Origin: Trissonchulus latispiculum
Lineage: Eukaryota > Nematoda > Enoplea > Enoplida > Ironidae
NCBI GenBank assembly: GCA_030248195.1
Contig: JASAND010013430.1
Location: forward strand, 95,695 to 159,694
Direction of reading: 5' to 3'
DNA: 64,000 bases
Shown here: positions 1 through 12,353 of the stretch, in pieces
Layout: the number at the start of each line of letters is the position of its first letter
Numbering within the stretch: position 1 is the stretch's first letter
Notes under the pieces: generated by a model
Seen by the model: only the letters and a program-made list of their open reading frames with translations
Told to the model about the DNA's origin: nothing
Database searches by the model: none
Program-made: the position numbers and the translations under genes

Positions 1-38
1 TTCCAACCGGTTCTAGTAGAACCGGCCCCACCTCTACT

Positions 39-567
39 CGAAACATTAAGGGCAAAATGTCAGGGGTGGGAGGCTTCTCAGCGTGTAAACATTAAAAGCT
101 GACATTTTTCAAAAACGGGCGTTTTTGTCAAATTAAATACTGTAACTTGAGCTAGGAAAGTCATACAGTAGTAATTTTTAGATCATTAAGTTGCGTAGAA
201 CGAGATCTTTTTAACAATATACAAATTATTTAGATCGGTTCAGGCAATCTCTTACAAATCCGGCAACAAGGTAAGGCATTTTGAAGAAATGGTGGAATTC
301 CTAGAATCTTCGTGGAAAGGATGCTTTATTGCCGGATTTGTAAGAGATTGAATGAATAATTAAACCATATGATTTTTATACCGTTGAAAAAACCTCGTTC
401 TACGCAACGTAATGATGTAAAAATTATCTCTGTACGATTTTCCTAGCTCAAGTTATAGTATTTAATTTGGCAAAAACGTCCGTTCTTGAAAATGGCAGCG
501 TTGTAATGTTTACGCGCTGAGAAGCCCCTCCCCCCCCCCCCCCCGAGATTTTGGCTTTAATGTTTCG
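39..567. repeat. Foldback (palindromic) element
   Basis: The left half reads CGAAACATTAAGGGCAAAA near position 39, and its reverse complement (GGCTTTAATGTTTCG) closes the element at 567. Further inward pairs include AATCTCTTACAAATCCGGCA (249-268) with TGCCGGATTTGTAAGAGATT (331-350), and AGTTGCGTAGAACGAG with CTCGTTCTACGCAACG. The unpaired loop is about 60 nt. The right arm holds a C-run (525-544) missing from the left arm. No coding capacity and no clear target duplication were seen. Confidence 0.85.
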
Positions 568-3200
568 TGCAAGCTTATTCTATTAGAAAGAACTGAGTGT
601 CATACTCTTCCGAAAACTCTTGGACACAGTGATTTCACGTTTTTACTGAAATGAAGTTTCCAAATGTCCCAAATATATTTGTCCGATTATTAACATTAGT
701 AACAAAGAAACAGAACGTAGATTAAAATTAAAAAATTGTGAAAAGTTTAAAATAGTGAAACATTTATCATTTTACTAGGCCAAGAGAAGGGCAAGTCAAA
801 CCAAGCACGTCTAAAGGAGTGCAGCTGCTAAGGCAAGAGAATTCCGTGCTGCACTTTGTTTCAATTTCTAAAGAGAGACTCCATCTGTGCTTCAATACCT
901 CACGCTTTCTTAGCTAACACAAAAATTAGCCTTGCCCTAACTGCCTTTGCAAAGCCACTGGAAACTCCTTCAAATCAATTCATATTACGCACAAGTCTTA
1001 ATAAAACGTCATGCTTTCCTGCCTAGAAACTGTCCTCAACTTCATAGCTGAAAACGGATAAGCTGTTGACACGACAAGAATAAAATTAAAAAATTCTATT
1101 GTTTAACGTGAAACACTGTTTGTAATGCAAAATCGTTGCTTGGCAATTTAATATTTGCAGCAAACCTTAAATATATCACTTTGGTATATAATACTGCGTT
1201 TTCTGACTTTGACCATTTCCCAGATTTTATTACAAATTTGTAACAAAATTGAAGGTCGATACACGCCAAGGGCCGATACTCCTAAACCCGGTTTAAATAG
1301 CTATTTCTGCTGTCTTGAACAAATATCTAAATTTTAAGGGGGTTAGCGACTGAACCAGTTTGGGCATTGCTAGCACTGGCGCCAGAACTCTGATGTCATT
1401 TTCCAGTCCAGTTTCGTCTTAAAGGTGAAAGGTTCTTAAAAGCAAACTATGGTTCCTTCCGTCTATTGCGAAACTGGTTGAGCAGTACACACGACACATT
1501 ACACGGTGATGTCACAAATCTATTGTAGCACGCAACATTGTGTACTCCTTAATATACCCCAAATACATGCAAAATCCTCTCACAGGGAACTCCGCCCACT
1601 CGTGCCCTAACTTGGTTTCACAAATACGTCGTATCCGCCTTAAATTACTGAGTGCACGCTGGCCTGTGCTACACATTGGTGATTGTAAATGTATCAAGGA
1701 TGGGTGGGTTGGTAGGTGGGAGGGTGTGTGCATTGGCTGTAAAATTTTCAGAAGCAAGATTCAGTTTTTGCACACTGCTTGAGTGAGAAATTCAAGAAAT
1801 CAGCAGTATGCAAAGAGTATTTCGATACGTTTTGAATGAAGAATGAGATTCCAGCAGGGAATAATGAACTAGTTGAACCTTTCCATTTTAAACGGACAGC
1901 TATCATTCATTCCAGATGTTTTTGAGAAAAGCTGAAAACACAAAAAGGACAGGTTTCAAGAAATCCGTTTCAAAAACAGAAAAGGAAAACAGGGCTTTTG
2001 TTGATTCCATTCTGGGTTCTGTGAACGTCATTGAGCCATTAAATGGCATTTGACGTGAAAACTTCAATATGCGGACTCTTATTGTAACTGATTTATGAAG
2101 AACAAACTAGCTAAAATTTAAAATCTAAATGGACGAAAGGAGGAAGAAGGCATTGTAGCAGAACCAGGAAACTCCACCCTATCTAACACCAATCGTTTGT
2201 GATGAGACCGAGGCGCAAGCGGAAAATGCACCAATAAACCGCACGGGGGACGGCGGAATATGCGTAATAGAGTGACTGATTCTGAAAGTAAACTACTTTG
2301 GGTCGTGAGATTTGGGTTGCAGTCGGTTAGGGCTTAGGCTAGGCTTCTTCTGCCTGATGGTCTGATCAGCACTCTAGAACACTGGTCAGCGCGTGGGGAT
2401 TCAGAGGTCTCCAGTTAGATTGAAGTACAGACTGTAGTGGTATTCTGACAGATCGTACTTAATGGCTGACCGGGTAGGGGTTTGATTGCGTGAGTTCGTT
2501 TGACGTTAGGGGAACCAGGAAGAATTTATAGACTCTATATCGACTCTTTCCAAATGATGCAGTCTTATCCTCGAGCACGGATAAGACAGGGAACGATCAT
2601 CTGAAAGTTAGACCAAAGATGAGTCTAAAAGTCAAACAAGTTTGTTGACAAAAAAGTACAGGTAATAATTATGGGTTCCAGCAGATTCCAGTTTCATTTC
2701 CATATTCCATTTAAAGTTTGAACAGCAAAATTGTCGTTTTTGTGTTTTCCGGTGTTCAATGCGAGGTTATAATAGAATGAACAGATATTACAAGGATTGC
2801 CCGAATTGCCCTTCCTGATTTGGCTGGTTAAACTTTGGTTTTGGGTTTGGGGTACACACCGCCTCCAGGACTTTTCCTGTTACTCAACTCGATAACTGTC
2901 AGGTGTTGCATTGGTACCCTATGTGTTGGGCTAACACTGGCTAACTCAACTCTTATACTTTTCTTCTTAGCCTTAATGCTTACTCTGTCCCTCTTACAAA
3001 CAAATGCGACTTTACACCAAACTACAGTACAATTAACATAAATTATAATGGTCTCACAAGGGAGCGGCTTTGGATTAGTTCTGGGGCTACCGTTTAACGG
3101 CTAACCAGGCAACGTAATTTAGAGAGGCGAGAGTTCCGTTCCTGAAATGGATAATTACAGTTACGGGCTGAAGAGTGTCGGGCAAGATATGAAAAGGTCG
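568..3200. other. Non-coding stretch, nothing recognised
   Basis: Only short ORFs without family resemblance occur here. I see no RNA gene, no strong repeat and no exon-like series. Two overlapping ORFs of about 80 codons on opposite strands at 1512-1782 look like chance. Confidence 0.5.
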
Positions 3201-3244
3201 GATGTTGTCGGAAAAATTGTATTTTTCCGTAGGTATTTTAATAC

Positions 3245-3720
3245 CAAATATATCCTCCTCCTTTAAGCCTCCTAGCCCTCCCCCCCCGAGCCCGTTGAGC
3301 ATCCCAGCCTCCGAGCCTCCCAGCCTCTTCCTCCTAATCCTCCTCCCCCAGAGCCTCTTGAGCCTACTAGCCTCTGAGCCTCACAGCCTCTTCCTCCTCC
3401 TTTTCCTCCCCAGGAACTACATGTGGTGCTCCCTTATTACTACTTTCCCTCCCGGCCTCTTTACCTCACCATCACCGCCAGAGCCTCTTGAGCCTCTTCC
3501 TCCTCCTCCTCCTTTCCCAGAGCCTCTTGAGCCTCCCAGCCTCCGAGCCTCCCAGCTCCTTCCTCCTAGTCCTACTCCCCCAGAACCTCTTGAGCATCCC
3601 AGCCTCCGAGCCTCCCAGCCTCTTCCTCCTAATCCTCCTCCCCCAGAGCCTCTTGAGCCTACTAGCCTCTGAGCCTCACAGCCTCTTCCTCCTCCTCCTC
3701 CTCCCCCAGGAACTACCTGT
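3245..3720. repeat. Polypyrimidine minisatellite (GAGCCTCCCAGCCTC / TCCTCCTCC)
   Basis: Degenerate tandem copies of GAGCCTCTTGAGCCTCCCAG alternate with TCCTCCTCC runs. The ORFs spanning it (Pro/Ser/Leu-rich, 156 and 118 codons) exist in more than one frame, as expected of a repeat without stops. The same repeat resumes at 5495 beyond the foldback inserted at 3775-5482. The long pyrimidine strand could adopt triplex (H-DNA) structure; that is inference. Confidence 0.85.
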
Positions 3721-3774
3721 GGTGCTCACCTATTACAACTTTGCCCTCCCGGCCTCTTTGGGCCTCCCGGCCGT

Positions 3775-5482
3775 GTATTATGAATCCCTACCTGGATACG
3801 GCACCATGGTGAAACTCTACCTGATTTCGGCACTTGCACTATAAGTGCTACCTGAATATTGCACTATGTGAAACTCTACCCGATTTCGGCACTTCCATCA
3901 TAAATGCTACCTCAATACAGCACTATGCCTAAACATACACAAGGAGACACACTATTAATTCTATTTTGGGGTAAGTAATTATACAGCTGCAAGAAACTGC
4001 AAGCTTTCGGAGGGTCCATTTTCGAGTTTGTATAATTGTATTATCTCGCAGCTTTTTGAATATATTATTATCAAACGGTATGGCTTATTAAAGAATATGA
4101 AGATTTAGAATTTAACAAACAAGCATTATAGATTTTCAGACGGCGAGATTAAAGCTTTGATCAGGTAAAATAGAATAAGCTTAAAATTTACAGCCAATCA
4201 ATCGGCTGAACAATTTAAAAACAACACAAAAGTAGCAAAATACCACGATCATTGACTCTCACCCTTTATTGCTTGTAATTATATACCGGTATTTTTGCTG
4301 CCATAAGTTTAATCTTTCACTAGTTGCTGCAATAAACGTCATTGTGGAAGCTGCGGCAACCTGTATAATGTATAGTGCATGTTGAAAGCATCTAAAGACT
4401 AAACACATAGGTTTTAAACGCCTCAATAAGATAGAATTAATAATGCAAGTCTCGTTGTGTATGGTCAGGCATAGTGCTGTACTGAGGTAGCATTTATGAT
4501 GGAAGTGCCGTAATCGGGTAGAGTTTCACATAGTGCCGTATCCAGGTAGTAGAGATGAGATCAGGGCCGACAAAGTCCGGCCCGGTCCTGCCCGGCCCGG
4601 CCCGTCGGGCCGGGCCGGGCCGCGCTGACCTGGTTTCCAATCAGGGCCGGGCCGGGCCGGGCCTGAGAAAAAGTTAATCAGGGCCGGGCCGGGCCGCGCA
4701 GCTCCCAACGAGAAAAAGCCCGGCCCGGTCCGACCCTGTCCGGCCCTGCCAAGCCCTGACGTTTTTTACATATTTACCTATTGAAGATATACATTTTCCA
4801 ATTTTAATAATTGTCTTTGCCTTCCTGAATTCAAAATTTCTTTCCACCAAATGAGACTCCATGTTCCAAATTTTGTTTGAAGTTGCGTACTGTTTTTTGA
4901 AATTTTAGTTGCAGTTTTAGTTTGAGTGCCTGCTTGTGTACGTCTGCTCTCGAGTCCAACGTACTATGTGACTAGAATAGTTTAGCTCACTAAAACAGTA
5001 AACCATTTCGGTAGTTCAACCTCGGTATTAAGCATGGGGTAACAAAGGTGAGGGCTAGTTTGGTCCTCTGATTAATTTCCGAGGGCTAACTTAGTCCTCT
5101 GATTAATTTCCTTAGTACGGTAGGATGCTTAAATTTTTATTACGCATAGCTTCCAGACTCAAAATAGTTCAAAACCACAACACTGTTCACTTCATAGAAC
5201 TTCAGAACACATCATAGAGAATTTTTAATAATCAGGGCTTTTCAGGGCCGGGCCGGGCCGCCCAGACCAAAAGAGCACTCAGGGCCGGGCCGGGCCAGGG
5301 CCTGGAACTTGTGACACAGGGCCGGGCCGGGCCGGGCAGACGACCGGAAATTTGAGCAGGGCCGGGCCGGGCCCGAAATTTCGGCCCTGATCTCATCTCT
5401 ACCAGGTAGCATTTATAACGCAAGTGCCGAAATCGGGTAGAGTTTCATCATGGTGCCGTATCCAGGTAGGGATTCATAATAC
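3775..5482. mobile_element. Foldback element inserted in the minisatellite
   Basis: The ends are GTATTATGAATCCCTACCTG (3775-3794) and its reverse complement ending at 5482. The arms continue with the blocks GGTAGAGTTTCA and GTGCCGAAATCGGG. Several subrepeats of the form CACTAT-GTGAAACTCTACC recur inside the left arm (3806-3910), and a second inverted copy lies at 4430-4549. Both flanks are the CTCCCGGCCTCTTT minisatellite context. The interior carries a later hAT-type insertion at 4550-5401. No protein is encoded. Confidence 0.8.
4550..5401. mobile_element. hAT-type non-autonomous element with GGCCGGGCC arrays
   Basis: The terminal inverted repeat is TAGAGATGAGATCAGGGCC at 4550 and its exact complement ends at 5401. 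Both sides carry the 8-bp duplication CCAGGTAG (4542-4549 and 5402-5409). An 8-bp duplication with 5'-TAGAG termini fits hAT. Each end is built from repeated AGGGCCGGGCCGGG motifs, so each end can also fold on itself. The AT-rich middle (about 4750-5230) has no ORF of note. It is nested in the foldback 3775-5482, so it is the younger insertion. Confidence 0.85.
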
Positions 5483-5494
5483 GTCTCCCGGCCT

Positions 5495-5790
5495 CTTTAC
5501 ATCACCATCTCCGCCAGAGCCTCCGAGCCTCCCGAGCTTCCCAGCCTCTTATTCCTAGTCCTCCTCCTCCAGAGCCCCTTGTGCCTCCCAGTCTCTGAGC
5601 CTCTTCCTCCTCCTCCTCCCACAGAACCTCTTGAGCCTCCCAGCCTCTTCCTCCTAATCCTCCTTCCCCAGAGTCTCTTGAGCCTCCGAGCCTCTTCCTC
5701 CTCCTCATCCTCAAGAGCCTGTTGAGCCTCCCAGACTCTGCCTCTCAACCTCTTCCTCCTCCTCCTCCCCCAGGAACTACCTGTGGTGCT
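5495..5790. repeat. Continuation of the polypyrimidine minisatellite
   Basis: The same GAGCCTCC / TCCTCCTCC units as 3245-3720 appear here, ending with the shared tail CCCCCAGGAACTACCTGTGG (5768-5787), which also occurs at 3703-3722. The interruption is explained by the element at 3775-5482. Confidence 0.8.
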
Positions 5791-5799
5791 CACGTATTA

Positions 5800-8781
5800 C
5801 TACTTGCAAAATGACGAAAATTGTTGTTTTTTCGAAAGTTAGGTATTTTAATACCAAAGTATATTGCGAAATTGGCTTTTTACATTTCAGCATATTTTAT
5901 TCATGCTTTAAGATCAATTTGTAGCATGAATTTTGTTGATGGTGCTTCTCACCACAGCAATCTGGTTCCTGAGACCCCGAATTTCACCGAACAGAAATTT
6001 TCAACTTTCAACTTGAAGCAATCAATTTGAGGAAGCTTTATCAATGGAAAGCTCTCAGCGCAGGATCAATTCATCTCATAGAACTATAGCTTAAAGAAAT
6101 ACTTCGGTCTTAAGTTTAGCGCTGTTAAATATTTAATTACATTCTGAGAGAACCATGACCTCGTTTCTCCGAAAACTCCTTTAAGGTGCTGGTTTCCTTT
6201 CGAGCATTTTTGACTCACTGACGCTTTAGTCCTTTCCGTATATAGCTAAAGATTGCGAAATAACCTATTTCCGTGCCCTTTAACATTCTGGGGCCAGTCC
6301 CGTGTTTTTAGAAGAAAACATAAGAAAGTTTTGGTTTTTACCATTATACTTTCAGTATTGGTTGCTGTGGCTGGAAAGAGGATCCGTAATGAATATTTTT
6401 GCTTTTACAACCTTCGAGCTATTTCCAGTAGTTAAGTCAGTATTAGCCAAAAGTGATTTTGATTGTCAAAAATTGGCATTGTCGAGGAAATCAGTTTTTT
6501 CAAAATTCCTGCAAAATCATACAGACAATTTTGGTCCATTTATACTCAATCGATAGACAGTCTAATTGCACATTTTTTCAATGTCTATTGGTTGGAGTTC
6601 ATTGCTTAAAGCTAGAGATTTTGCAGACAAGCTATTTTGGCAAAATTGCTATTATATACAATTTGTGATGTACCTAAATTGAATATTTGAGAAACTGACT
6701 TGTCCTGATGATTGCTAAGTCTCTACGTGGTGTGCGATGCTCGAATCTCACTTAAAACCTATGTGCCCCAAAGTAAACTGAATTTCAGCGTGAACCTTTA
6801 CTTGACAATAACTTTGACTGGCAATACAATATTCCAAATATAGGATGTATGTAGCTTGAAGACAAACAAAAAGTATGAATAAATTTAATCACGGCAATGC
6901 CTAAGAAATCAGTGTATAGTTCAACTAGAGGGAGTTTCCGGGACCGCTTACCCACAATCAACCCAACCTAAGAACTGAACTTTTGATCCAACTCTCAAAA
7001 CGTGATTATGCTAAGCCAAAGAATGCATAGGCAGAATATCAATTTTGATTGAGTGTTATGCCAAACAGCAACCATTTTCACGCTAGGCATAACTCTAGTA
7101 TTTCTCTACAATTATTTAGTTTTTCAATCCAAAATCCACATCCAAAATCCACATCCAAAATCCAACATTTAATCCAAAATACGTCCCTCTGCCCTTATGC
7201 CCTTCGTATCATGCCACAAAACAACATTCTACTGTTTTGAGGAATCGATTTTCAAAAATTTGTGTATTATATTTAGTCGTTATGTCAGAATTTTCGCACA
7301 TTTTCGCATTTTCGACCTAATATAGGGTCCCTGTCGCCAATGTGTAAACGAACTGGGAGTTTGATCGGTCAGCAGAATCATGGTTCAGGTAAAGTTTTGA
7401 AGACAGATGATATCTTGTTACAGTAATTTCAAATTCTGGTTCATTTCTTACTGGGGTGTGGGGCAGACTTTCTTTACATGGTTACATATGTCATGGCCAA
7501 AGTTTGATAAAATAACCAACTTCCATTTTAGCTGTTTATACTCCATTGTTTGTTTGATAGAAATAAAATTAAAACGGCCATAATAACTGTGTCGAAATTC
7601 CAAATTACAAATATTTTCTAAAAGCTGCTTTTCCCACTCTTTTGATAAAGATGGATTTCATGTTATAGTGCTATAGTACACTGTCAAGACTGTTTCCACA
7701 CAAACTATATAGAATACAAACTATGTCAACCAATACACAGAAGCGGTAGAACTATTTTAGAAAGATTGCTGAAATACCAACGATTAGAAGTAACTGTTGG
7801 CTGTCTTTTGATCCGCGCCTATCCATCCACTGACCTGAAAGTCTACTCATGGGTACTCGCGACCCAGTTCCAACTCTGTCTCATCTACTTCGTCAGCTAC
7901 CACGTCAGTTACTGTCGGTGACTTCACCCGACAGTCACCCGCTGGTAGTATTGTACAGCGGCCACGTCCAGAGTGTGTGAGTGAACTCCACAATGTGAAG
8001 TGTCACTGATCGGCCAAATCAGGACAATCTAGTGTCACTTTTCCCGGCCTATCGCAATTTACTGGCAGCCATCCTCCTTGAAAATGAAAACTTATCAAAT
8101 ATGTACGTCATATATTTTCTTGTATTTTGGCAAAAATGTAGGCCCGATCGGTAAGAGCCAGTACATCTACCGGCCGCCGCCGTTACAGGTCAATACCGGC
8201 CAATGTCGCGAGCTGGCCGCTGGGTCGACCAGCGTCGAAGACAATTTGGGCTGATGAACAACCTTTCGGAAGATTTTTTTATCATTTTACTGTGCGCCTA
8301 TAGCGTGCAAGTGTCTTAGAAATCATATGAAGTTAGCACACTTGTTCAAATTATAGAATTGGTTGGAAATTATTCAGAAATGACAAACGCTAAATTATTG
8401 TGAGTCTTGTCTGGCTCAGTTGTGAATTCTGACAGCAAATTTTGTATCGTGAAAATAGTCTTTTAGTCGAATATGGTTCTGTTGTACTGGCATCACACAG
8501 TAGTTACCTGTGAATTTAGTCTCGTATAGTTTTAATCAAGTCAAGCCGTTTTACTTAATAATTAGTACAGTTTTACTAACATTACCTGTGAAATTTCACA
8601 GCTGGCTGGCACCAATGTATCACGAATAGACCACTGCATTGTATAGTAATACTGGCGGGCCAGGCGTACGGCCTTAACCGTCCACATCCTTGGTTTTGCG
8701 TCTAATAGTGGCAGCACCTTCTGTTTTGCAGATGGTCTAGTGTGAATACAATTTAAACAGCTTGAAACCGGCCGTAGCTTG
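5800..8781. other. Non-coding stretch
   Basis: No supported gene. A short direct repeat of CCACATCCAAAAT units lies near 7136-7165. A GC-richer patch at about 7810-8260 contains short inverted pairs such as CTGTCGGTGACTTCACCCGACAG (7912 on), but no clear element boundary. The remaining ORFs are short and featureless. Confidence 0.5.
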
Positions 8782-9561
8782 TGTCACAAGTGCTGAAAAT
8801 CATTACTTACATTATTCGTCACTCCCGATCAAATTAATGATTTATTTCGGTAAAAATTGTACGTTACTCTGACGTATAGGTGCATACGTAGACTACGTAA
8901 AACTGACAAGTACGTAACTAGTAAGTTCTACCCTAAGTTCCTAACAAGCAGCGTAGGTGGTATTCCAAGATAATTCAAACTTAGTCATATCACTAAACTA
9001 TCTTCTTAACTGGCACTCAAAATCTTAGCAAAAGACTTTTCTCGAAAGACTGATTCAGAGAGGTGTCAAACATAATGAATACATTTTATGGCTTTTGCAC
9101 TTTTTATGAAACATGAATAAGCACCTTGCTGTCAAAACCTATGAATCAGTTAATAAGTTAAGCTAACTTCAAAGAATTTCCCTCTAAATTGTGCAATATC
9201 CTGCGGAAATTGCACCATCATCACTGACTAAGCAAACAGCTATTTAAGCGCTAGCTTTCCTGCCTTAAGCGGCCAGTCGTTAGTGTTTCCCTTCAACCAA
9301 CTCCTGTGTTATGAAATGCCATCATACGTATTGCTGTGTATAGTGTATTATAACTATTAAATCTGCTCTCGTAAATGATATGCCTACGCAATGTATATGC
9401 TTTAATATATTTATGCTGTATATTATTAAAGAAGTTTGGCTTAACTTTTGGTTACTGACTCTACTCCGATCCATACCCTGCAGTAACAGGTCCAGTTTTG
9501 GAATTACTGGGCTACCTTATTACGCTTCCACAAACACTGCGCCGGACCTCGACCTGCTACA
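8782..9561 (+). repeat. 5' LTR (780 bp)
   Basis: It begins TGTCACAAGTGCTG and ends GACCTGCTACA. It differs from the 3' LTR only by scattered substitutions and a 3-bp indel around 9405-9416 (TAATATATTTATG here, TAATAATATG there). Orientation is set by the PBS on its right. Confidence 0.9.
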
Positions 9562-9563
9562 TT

Positions 9564-9579
9564 TGGTAGCAGAGCGTGG
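9564..9579 (+). promoter_or_regulatory. Primer-binding site, initiator tRNA-Met type
   Basis: TGGTAGCAGAGCGTGG lies two bases after the 5' LTR. The first eleven bases are complementary to the 3' end of metazoan initiator tRNA-Met including CCA (CTCTGCTACCA), with mismatches beyond. The match is from memory of that tRNA; alignment to the host tRNA set would settle it. Confidence 0.7.
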
Positions 9580-11572
9580 TTTATTTCAATTTCTGCGTCA
9601 ACTTTTCTGATATCAACTGGATGCCTCAATTTTGAATTTACTATATAACCACTACGACTGCGCCCATCAAAAGTTTGGAAATCAATCAATCAATACGACT
9701 CCCAATTAACGATGTGATCAATTTTGGTCAAAATTTGAAATTTGCTTTGCCAAAACGCCCATCAGCCCCTTATCCATCTACCTGCGTTACTTCGAACGAT
9801 GCCATAAGAATTTGGAACCAGAATAATTCAGCCGACAAGAAAATCAATGAAAATAACACTTTTTCACTGTGACAATTTATTGCTGTTTTGACAGTATTGT
9901 GTATGTGTATATGTATGCCATAATCCCGGTGTATACCAGGGCCAGAAGTCTAACCTTAGGGTTGGCTATCACTCAAAACCTATTATTCAAATTTTCTTCG
10001 GTTTCAAAAAATGCAGGAATTTAGCGAGAACGATAAGAAAATCAACAATAAGCAAATAATGGTCAAGCTTTGTGAACTTTGGCGCCCAGGCAAGCTGAGT
10101 TCGGTAATACGAGCAATGCTTTAAACATTAACAGCTGCTAGTTAATTTCTTTTGCAATATCTTGAAGTTTACAATTTGAATGAAAAGGATCAGATTTAAT
10201 GAATTTTGTAAGCAAACTTTTGACTGAAGATGCACAACGATAGGAATTTCGATGAAGTTAGAACTACTTTGGATACTGACGAACCTTATTTTTGATTTGA
10301 TTTGACCGAAGCTGAAGCTTTCGGTAGGCATGCGCGCGCTGAACTTTTTGAGTTTTGCCTTCTGGCACGACTTGTATTCTTTATGGCCTTCTGATAAGGC
10401 TTGTAGTGTTTTGTTGCCTTTTGATAAGGCTGGTATTTGTCCTATACCGAAGAGGGTATAGTGACCTCTGTTCTGGGACGACTGACTGTGCCCTGAGGGT
10501 TTGAATTTAGCTTCCTATTGCTTATAGTGAAACTAGGTGGCCACAGCCGATGTGGTAATGTGAGGTCGTCAGAAACAGATAAGCGGTAAATATTTTTGGA
10601 TATAGAATTTAGGTTTTTAAGACACTAAAGTTGTAAATTTCGTTGTGCATCTATACCAAAAGTTTCTAAAAATGCATTGCAAAGCTAACTTAGCGGTTTG
10701 CTTTCGCTGTGACAAGGTTGAAGAAGCATCGAGTATTGGTTATATAAAAAGCTTTCTATAACTCTAATGTGTACGAATGCAGAAATTATGTTAAATTTTA
10801 AAAAGTGTCCATCAATATCTGTGATGCAACTGCATACGTAGCACTTGAGGAAAATATCCTAAATCTGTGAACATATAGAATCTGTAGTTCACGGACTGCT
10901 AAAGCTAACGTTGAAAAAAGAAACTAAGCATAATATGCAATTTGTGCAGCCATCTTTCAGATTTCGTTTAATAGTACTGATAGGAGTGCAGAAACTTGCA
11001 AACTTGCTTCGCTGCAACCTAAGAAAATCAATTAACAAACTCATGTTGCCATTACTGGGCCCAGTTGAAGTATTGAGTCAGCAGATACAGGCACTTGCAA
11101 AAGGTGTCCGTTGATTGATGTTTTGCAAAGTTTTGGAAAAACAAAACGCTGTTTATGTGCCAGGCGTTATACTTTATTGGTTTCTATTTACATACGAAAA
11201 AAATAAGAAGCGCGAGCAAAAAATATCATATTACCAACTAGTATATAGTCAAATTATACATATTGCAGTGAATTAAATATCTAAATTGTATCATGTAAAC
11301 GGGCATACTATAAACGCAGGCAAGAGCACTTACGAAATAAAATATGAAAAGCAAACAAGCAGAACTGCTCCTTTTTGACATTCTATAATAATCGCCGAAA
11401 TTTTGAATTCTTAACTAAATAAAATATCACCTCTTGGGAAGAATTAGCATAGTTTAATTTCTAAATCATATATTTCTCGCTACATAGCTAACTGAATTAA
11501 TTTAATATGTATAAATATTATGCTAACTGTGAATTTCGAATCAGGAGTTTCGACATTTGAAGGGGTGAATGA

Positions 11573-12349
11573 TGTCACAAGTGCTGAAAATCATTACTTA
11601 CATTATTCGTCACTCCCGATCAAATTAATGATTTATTTCGGTAAAAATTGTACGTTACTCTGACGTATAGGTGCATACGTAGACTACGTAAAACTGACAA
11701 GTACGTAACTAGTAAGTTCTACCCTAAGTTCCTAACAAGCAGCGTAGGTGGTATTCCAAGATAATTCAAACTTAGTCATATCACTAAACTATCTTCTTAA
11801 CTGGCACTCAAAATCTTAGCAAAAGACTTTTCTCGAAAGACTGATTCAGAGAGGTGTCAAACATAATGAATACATTTTATGGCTTTTGCACTTTTTATGA
11901 AACATGAATAAGCACCTTGCTGTCAAAACCTATGAATCAGTTAATAAGTTAAGCTAACTTCAAAGAATTTCCCTCTAAATTGTGCAATATCCTGCGGAAA
12001 TTGCACCATCATCACTGACTAAGCAAACAGCTATTTAAGCGCTAGCTTTCCTGCCTTAAGCGGCCAGTCGTTAGTGTTTCCCTTCAACCAACTCCTGTGT
12101 TATGAAATGCCATCATACGTATTGCTGTGTATAGTGTATCATAACTATTAAATCTGCTCTCGTAAATGATATGCCTACGCAATGTATATGCTTTAATAAT
12201 ATGCTGTATATTATTAAAGAAGTTTGGCTTAACTTTTGGTTACTGACTCTACTCCGATCCATACCCTGCAGTAACAGGTCCAGTTTTGGAATTACTGGGC
12301 TACCTTATTACGCTTCCACAAACACTGCGCCGGACCTCGACCTGCTACA
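11573..12349 (+). repeat. 3' LTR (777 bp)
   Basis: Direct copy of 8782-9561, starting TGTCACAAG after a purine-rich tract and ending CTGCTACA before the target duplication CTTG. Confidence 0.9.
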
Positions 12350-12353
12350 CTTG

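Larger units (their letters stand above)
8782..12349 (+). mobile_element. Non-autonomous LTR retrotransposon
   Basis: Two direct repeats of about 780 bp (8782-9561 and 11573-12349) both begin TGTCACAAG and end CTGCTACA, the TG...CA rule for LTRs. Both flanks carry the 4-bp duplication CTTG (8778-8781, 12350-12353). A primer-binding site follows the left LTR after two bases, and a purine-rich GAAGGGGTGAATGA precedes the right LTR. The 2.0-kb interior encodes no recognisable gag, protease, RT or integrase, so it must rely on enzymes from elsewhere. A Cys-containing peptide fragment (CFRC context, about 10700-10712) is too short to call a zinc knuckle. The near-identical LTRs indicate a recent insertion. 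Confidence 0.9.

Noticed and set aside
3202..3844. Pro/Leu/Ser-rich proteins over the minisatellite
   Set aside because: Stop-free frames follow from the repeat unit; several frames are open at once.
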